Assembly (NCBI GenBank): GCA_035628915.1
Contig: DASPIW010000034.1
Coordinates: forward strand, 1-64,000
DNA: 64,000 nucleotides
Direction: 5' to 3'
Source: JARBUG01 sp035628915
GTDB lineage: Bacteria > Bacillota > Sulfobacillia > Symbiobacteriales > Symbiobacteriaceae
The notes beneath the pieces were generated by a model. It made no database searches. It was not told the DNA's origin and was given only the letters and a program-made list of their open reading frames with translations. Numbering within the stretch: position 1 is the first letter of the stretch; every line of letters starts with the position of its first letter. The position numbers and the translations under genes were made by a program. Of this stretch, positions 60,437-64,000 are shown in pieces.

Positions 60437-61273
60437 TTACTCGGCGCAGAGCACGGCCATCGCGATCGACATCAGCTTGGAGTCGGCGGAATCGGAGCGG
60501 GAGAGCAACACTACGGGGCACCGGGCGCCGACGATGATGCCGGCGGAACGGCACCGGGCAAAGTAGACCAGACCTTTATAGAGCATGTTGCCCGCATCAA
60601 TATGGGGCACGAACAGAATATCCGCGTCGCCCACGACCGGACCGCTGACGCCCTTGGTCTCGCCGGCCTCCTTCGACACGGCCAGATCCAGTGCCAGGGG
60701 CCCTGCTACCTGACAGTTGCCCAGTTCGCCCCGCTCGGCCATCTCCTGCAGGCTGCGGGCTTCCACCGAAGAAGGCATGTCCGGGTTCACTTTCTCAACG
60801 GAGGAAAGGGCGGCCACCTTGGGCTGATCAACGCCCAGGGCCCGGACGGTCAGTACGGCGTTGCGGACGATGTCCGCCTTGCGGGCCAGGTCGGGCGCGA
60901 CGTTCAGGGCCACGTCGGTGATATACACGACCTTTTCCCACCCCGGAATCTCGCAGGCGACCACGTGCGACAGGGCCCGGCCCGTGCGCAGCCCTTCTTC
61001 CTTATGCAGGACCGCTTTCATAATCTCGGCGGTCTGCAGGAGCCCCTTCATCAGGAAATTCGCTTCGCCGCTCCGGACGGCGGCCACGGCACGCCGGGCG
61101 GCCTCGTTCGGGTCCGGATCGACGATGCGCAGGGCCTTGCATATGCCGAGGCGCTCGGCCTCAGCCACGGCCTCTTCCACATGATGGTCGGTGGCCTGGG
61201 CGACCGCCAGGACGGGCATCTTATGCGAAGCCTTCTCCTGTGCGGCGTATCGCATCTGCTCAAAGCTCTTCAT
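60437..61273 (-). CDS. ptb: Phosphate butyryltransferase
   Basis: 278 residues from ATG 61273, overlapping the stop of the second butyrate kinase by 4 bases (ATGA). Family motifs: PVLAVAQATDHHVEEAV, ANFLMKGLLQTAEIMKAVL, HVVACEIPGWEKVVYITDVALNVAPDL, AALSSVEKVNPDMPSS, and the C-terminal AGNMLYKGLVYFA. It makes butyryl-phosphate or branched acyl-phosphate from the CoA ester. Second-last gene of the sigma-54-driven operon. Confidence 0.95.
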   Translation of the reverse strand: MKSFEQMRYAAQEKASHKMPVLAVAQATDHHVEEAVAEAERLGICKALRIVDPDPNEAARRAVAAVRSGEANFLMKGLLQTAEIMKAVLHKEEGLRTGRALSHVVACEIPGWEKVVYITDVALNVAPDLARKADIVRNAVLTVRALGVDQPKVAALSSVEKVNPDMPSSVEARSLQEMAERGELGNCQVAGPLALDLAVSKEAGETKGVSGPVVGDADILFVPHIDAGNMLYKGLVYFARCRSAGIIVGARCPVVLLSRSDSADSKLMSIAMAVLCAE

Positions 61274-62346
61274 GCGTAGACTCTTGCCTCCTCTTCGCCC
61301 CGCAGGACCCGGAGGGCGCCTTCGGCCAGGGCGCGCATCTCGTCGCCGCCCGGATAGACCAGTACCTTCCCGATCCAGCCGGCGCGCTCCCGAATCCAGC
61401 CGACCAGCCAGCGCGACTCCGCGAGGGGGCCGGTCAGCACGACGGCGTCCACCTGTCCGGTGAGAATGGCGGCCATCGCCCCGATCTCTTTGGCGACCTG
61501 ATAAGCCATCGCCTCGTAGATTAGCCGGGCGACGGGATCGCCCTGCTCCACCCGGTGCTCCACTTCGTGCACGTCGCTGGTGCCCAGGTGCGCAGCCAGG
61601 CCGCCCTGAGTGGTCAGCTTCCGGACCAGTTCCCGCTCGGTCACTTTCCCCGAGAAGCACAGCTTGATCAAGTCGCCGACGGGCAGCGTGCCCGCCCGCT
61701 CCGGGGAGAAGGGGCCGGATTCGTTGGCGTTGTTCGTGTCAATAATGCGGCCGTCCCGGTGCGCCGCCACGGAGATGCCCATGCCCAGGTGGGCAACCAC
61801 CAGACGGCAATCTTCATAGCGCCGCCCCAGCTCGGCGGCGGCCCGCCGGCCCATCGCGCGCATATTGAGTGCGTGGGCCAGGGCCGTCCGGGGCAGGTCG
61901 GGCAGGCCGGAGACCCGGGCGATCGGGTCCATCTCGTCGGTGCTGACGGGGTCGACCACGAACGCGTCGACGCCCGCCGACCGTGCGATGCCGTAGGCCA
62001 AAATGCCGCCCAGGTTCGACGCGTGCTCGCCCTGCACGCCGTGGCGCAGGTCTTCGAGCATCTCGGCCCCCACGCGGTAAGTACCGCCAGGAATCGGCTT
62101 GAGCAGGCCGCCGCGGCCAACGACCGCGTGCAGGGAACCAACGCCGATGCCATGCGCTTCCAGGAAGTCGGTGATGCGATCCTTGCGCATCAGGTACTGG
62201 TCCCATACGCGGTCGTAGTGGGTCAGTTCGTCGGGGTTGTGATCGAGGTCCCCGGCCGCCAGCAGCGTTTCGCCTTCAAAAACGGCAACGTGCGTTACCG
62301 AGGCGGCCGGGTTGATCACCAGAACGCGGTGCTGCGTATCAGGCAC
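61270..62346 (-). CDS. buk: Butyrate kinase paralogue with altered phosphate loop
   Basis: 358 residues; GTG start. Overall butyrate-kinase motifs remain (VGRGGLLKPIPGGTYRVGAEM, LVVAHLGMGISVAAH, GRIIDTNNANESGPFSPERAG). However, the N-terminal loop that reads NPGSTSTK in the other copy is NPAASVTH here, losing Gly, Ser, Ser and Lys used for phosphate and nucleotide binding. It may be a regulatory or differently specific enzyme. Translationally coupled to ptb. Confidence 0.85.
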   Translation of the reverse strand: MPDTQHRVLVINPAASVTHVAVFEGETLLAAGDLDHNPDELTHYDRVWDQYLMRKDRITDFLEAHGIGVGSLHAVVGRGGLLKPIPGGTYRVGAEMLEDLRHGVQGEHASNLGGILAYGIARSAGVDAFVVDPVSTDEMDPIARVSGLPDLPRTALAHALNMRAMGRRAAAELGRRYEDCRLVVAHLGMGISVAAHRDGRIIDTNNANESGPFSPERAGTLPVGDLIKLCFSGKVTERELVRKLTTQGGLAAHLGTSDVHEVEHRVEQGDPVARLIYEAMAYQVAKEIGAMAAILTGQVDAVVLTGPLAESRWLVGWIRERAGWIGKVLVYPGGDEMRALAEGALRVLRGEEEARVYA

Positions 62347-62364
62347 GGTTAGTCACCCACTCTG

Positions 62365-63438
62365 TTATTCAGGGACGTAGATGCGGCTGAGCGCACCTAC
62401 CTTCGCAATCCGCCGCTCGGCCAGCTTGTCGGCGGCCCGGTAGGTCGGAACGCCTTCCCGGCGGCTGATATCGAAAATCTGCAGGAGCCGGTCATAGATC
62501 ATGGCGGTCTTCCGGAACGCACGGTCGCGATTGTAGCCTAGCAGTTCGTCGGCCACCTGAATCAGGCCGCCGCCGTTAATGACATAGTCGGGGGCGTACA
62601 GGATGCCGCGGCGGTAGAGTTCATCGCCGTGGCGCGGCTCCCTGAGCTGGTTGTTGGCGGCGCCGGCCACGATGCGGCACTTCAGCCGGCCAATCGTCTC
62701 GTCGTTGATGACCGAACCGAGGGCGTTGGGCGAGAAAATATCGCATTCCACGTCATAGATGGCTTCCGGCGGGACGGACGCCACGTTCGGGAAGGTCTCC
62801 TTCACCCGCTTGACATTCTCTGGCACGACATCGCAGACGGTGACGACGGCGCCTTCGTCCACCAGATGCTCCACCAGGTGGTAGCCGACCTTGCCGACGC
62901 CCTGCACGGCCACCCGTTTGCCCTTGAGGGTGTCAAGCCCCCAGGTGGCCATGGCGCAGGCCTTCATGCCCCGCCAGGCACCATACGCGGTGATGATCGA
63001 CGAATCGCCGCTGCCGCCGTGCTCTTCGGGCAGCGCCACCAGATACGGGCTCTCCATGGCGGACCAGACAAAGTCGGATTTTTCGGTGCCAACGTCGGTG
63101 CCGGTGATGAACCGGCCCCCCAGGGTCTGGACGAATCGGCCGAACGCACGGAAGTAGTCCTCGGACTTGTCGGTCTTCGGGTCGCCCCAGAGGACCGCCT
63201 TGCCGCCGCCATGATTCTGGCCGCTGACGGCAGACTTGTACGTCATTCCTTTGGAGAGGCGCAGCGCATCCTCCACGGCAGCCCCCTCGGACTCGTACGG
63301 CCACATGCGGCAGCCGCCGAGGGCGGGACCGAGGGTGGTGTCGTGGATTGCAATGATCGCTTTGAGGCCGGTGACCTTGTCGTAGCAGAAGATTACCTGT
63401 TCGTGCCCGTCCTGCTCCATCCGTTCAAAAACACCCAT
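62365..63438 (-). CDS. bcd: Leucine/branched-chain amino-acid dehydrogenase, copy 2
   Basis: 357 residues, first gene of the operon. Motifs HDTTLGPALGGCRMWPY, catalytic Lys in GGGKAVLWGDP, GRFITGTDVGTEKSDF, VAVQGVGKVGYHL, NNQLREPRH...APDYVINGGG. Differs from copy 1 in the substrate pocket region (SAMESPYLVALPEEHGG against LMETSHVSGRGDVSGD), so substrate preference may differ (possibly Phe or another amino acid). A sigma-54 promoter lies 85 bp upstream. Confidence 0.9.
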   Translation of the reverse strand: MGVFERMEQDGHEQVIFCYDKVTGLKAIIAIHDTTLGPALGGCRMWPYESEGAAVEDALRLSKGMTYKSAVSGQNHGGGKAVLWGDPKTDKSEDYFRAFGRFVQTLGGRFITGTDVGTEKSDFVWSAMESPYLVALPEEHGGSGDSSIITAYGAWRGMKACAMATWGLDTLKGKRVAVQGVGKVGYHLVEHLVDEGAVVTVCDVVPENVKRVKETFPNVASVPPEAIYDVECDIFSPNALGSVINDETIGRLKCRIVAGAANNQLREPRHGDELYRRGILYAPDYVINGGGLIQVADELLGYNRDRAFRKTAMIYDRLLQIFDISRREGVPTYRAADKLAERRIAKVGALSRIYVPE

Positions 63439-63522
63439 GTGTGTGTGGCCCGGGAGTTGCGGATAGTCCCGGACCTTCCCCCTTTCGGCGGTTCGGTGAC
63501 GCGGGCCTATCCAACGGTAGTT

Positions 63523-63538
63523 TGCAACTTTCGTGCCA
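63523..63538 (-). promoter_or_regulatory. Sigma-54 (-24/-12) promoter of the bcd-buk-ptb operon
   Basis: On the minus strand it reads TGGCACGAAAGTTGCA, a perfect match to TGGCAC-N5-TTGCW with GG and GC at the required distance. It is 85 bp upstream of the dehydrogenase start and just downstream of a sigma-54 activator gene. Confidence 0.9.
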
Positions 63539-63589
63539 ATGGCAAACGTCGCCTGAAGCCGACTTCATCCTCCTTCGGAAGGAGACCTC

Positions 63590-63639
63590 CTGCAGCTTTT
63601 TGCAACATGCTGCAGTCTTTTGCCTGCAACTTGTTGCAG
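63590..63639. promoter_or_regulatory. Upstream activator sites for the sigma-54 regulator
   Basis: A perfect palindrome CTGCAAC-TT-GTTGCAG (63624-63639) and a second inverted pair CTGCAGC (63590-63596) / GCTGCAG (63609-63615) with TGCAACA inside. The repeated CTGCA half-sites, 50-100 bp upstream of the -24/-12 promoter, are where the enhancer-binding protein would dock. Confidence 0.65.
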
Positions 63640-63640
63640 A

Positions 63641-64000
63641 TTACAGCAGCCCGTGGCGCTCTAACTTGTAGTAAAGAGTACGGGGCGCGATGGCCAGGCG
63701 CCGGGCGGCCTCGGTCTTGTTGCCCCGGGTCGCCGCCAGGGTGCGCTCCAGCACGGCCTTCTCCGCCCTGGCGACGATCTCGTCCAGCGTTTCGCCTTCG
63801 GGGTAGGCGGGCTGGTGGTCGGCGCCGCCGCCGGCGGGGGCAGGCGCCGGGCGCCCGTCGCCCAGGGTCGGTATGAACCGGGCGTCGATCACCGTGTCGC
63901 CCATGGCCATGGCGATCATCGCCCGCCCGACGATGTTCTCAAGCTCGCGGACGTTGCCCGGCCAGGTATACTCCAGCAGGCGCTCCATGGCGGCCGGCGA
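63641..64000 (-). CDS. Sigma-54-dependent enhancer-binding protein, C-terminal part (BkdR/RocR-like)
   Basis: Partial: the frame stays open to the window edge, and only the last about 119 residues are seen. The end of the AAA+ domain is LLEYTWPGNVRELENIVGRAM, followed by a Pro/Gly-rich linker. A Fis-type helix-turn-helix is at the end (LERTLAATRGNKTEAARRLAIAPRTLYYKLERHGLL in outline). It activates sigma-54 promoters. By its position it should control the bcd-buk-ptb operon, as BkdR does in Bacillus (established analogue). The sensor domain is not visible. Confidence 0.9.
   Translation of the reverse strand, partial: SPAAMERLLEYTWPGNVRELENIVGRAMIAMAMGDTVIDARFIPTLGDGRPAPAPAGGGADHQPAYPEGETLDEIVARAEKAVLERTLAATRGNKTEAARRLAIAPRTLYYKLERHGLL

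Noticed and set aside
1..64000. CRISPR arrays
   Set aside because: No regularly spaced direct repeats of 24-40 bp with unique spacers were seen; the YD-repeat coding region and the short IS repeats do not fit.

Overview
The window looks like a high-GC, spore-forming member of the Bacillota; a Symbiobacterium-like chromosome fits best. This is inferred from the combination of sporulation genes (spoIIAA-spoIIAB-sigF, dacF, spoVAEA, spoIIM, ytfJ, scpA/scpB), GC-rich coding sequence, frequent GTG/TTG starts and Gram-positive type ribosome-binding sites. No database search was possible, so family names rest on motifs, domain order and gene neighbourhood.

Positions 1 to about 29,770 are the right-hand part of an integrated conjugative element. 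At the left window edge the end of an insertion sequence (three 18-bp direct repeats) has cut off the C-terminal tip of a 2,933-residue secreted RHS/YD-repeat toxin. Next come a TPR protein gene overlapping a 43-codon secreted-peptide gene (candidate Rap-Phr-like cell-cell signalling), a convergent XRE repressor with two palindromic operators, a ParM-like segregation ATPase, a ribbon-helix-helix protein, a small HUH relaxase and a VirB/VirD4-like mating channel (coupling protein, two small pilin-like proteins, VirB6-like, PrgI/VirB3-like, VirB4, M23 hydrolase). An unusual 135-bp nested inverted repeat precedes a SpoVG paralogue. The cargo includes a divergent pair that resembles immune genes: a SEFIR-domain protein and a 942-residue STAND/NLR-type NTPase with TPRs. 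A large serine recombinase lies next to the right junction, where the reading frame of the DNA-repair gene ku is broken after residue 109; the other half of ku must lie left of the window.

From about 30 to 57.9 kb the chromosome is mostly on the minus strand: ytfJ, a DUF2953 protein, a HAD-like phosphatase, scpB, scpA, a site-2 protease, a DHH-CBS-tRNA nucleotidyltransferase fusion, a TPR protein, tRNA-Val(CAC), a secreted stalk protein, lysA, spoVAEA with an unknown membrane protein, the sigF operon, dacF, an ABC transporter, a VOC protein, a chemoreceptor, deoB, xerD, ald, spoIIM, an endonuclease-Q-like PHP protein and a Nudix hydrolase. Two families of dispersed palindromic repeats lie between these genes, and one copy has supplied the C-terminus of the ABC ATPase.

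From 57.9 kb to the end is a branched-chain amino-acid/butyrate module: two amino-acid dehydrogenases, two butyrate kinases and a phosphate butyryltransferase. A textbook sigma-54 promoter and palindromic activator sites lie directly downstream of a sigma-54 enhancer-binding protein gene that runs off the right edge. One butyrate kinase has lost the usual phosphate-binding loop residues. The layout suggests nitrogen- or amino-acid-responsive oxidation of branched-chain amino acids to acyl-phosphates and ATP.
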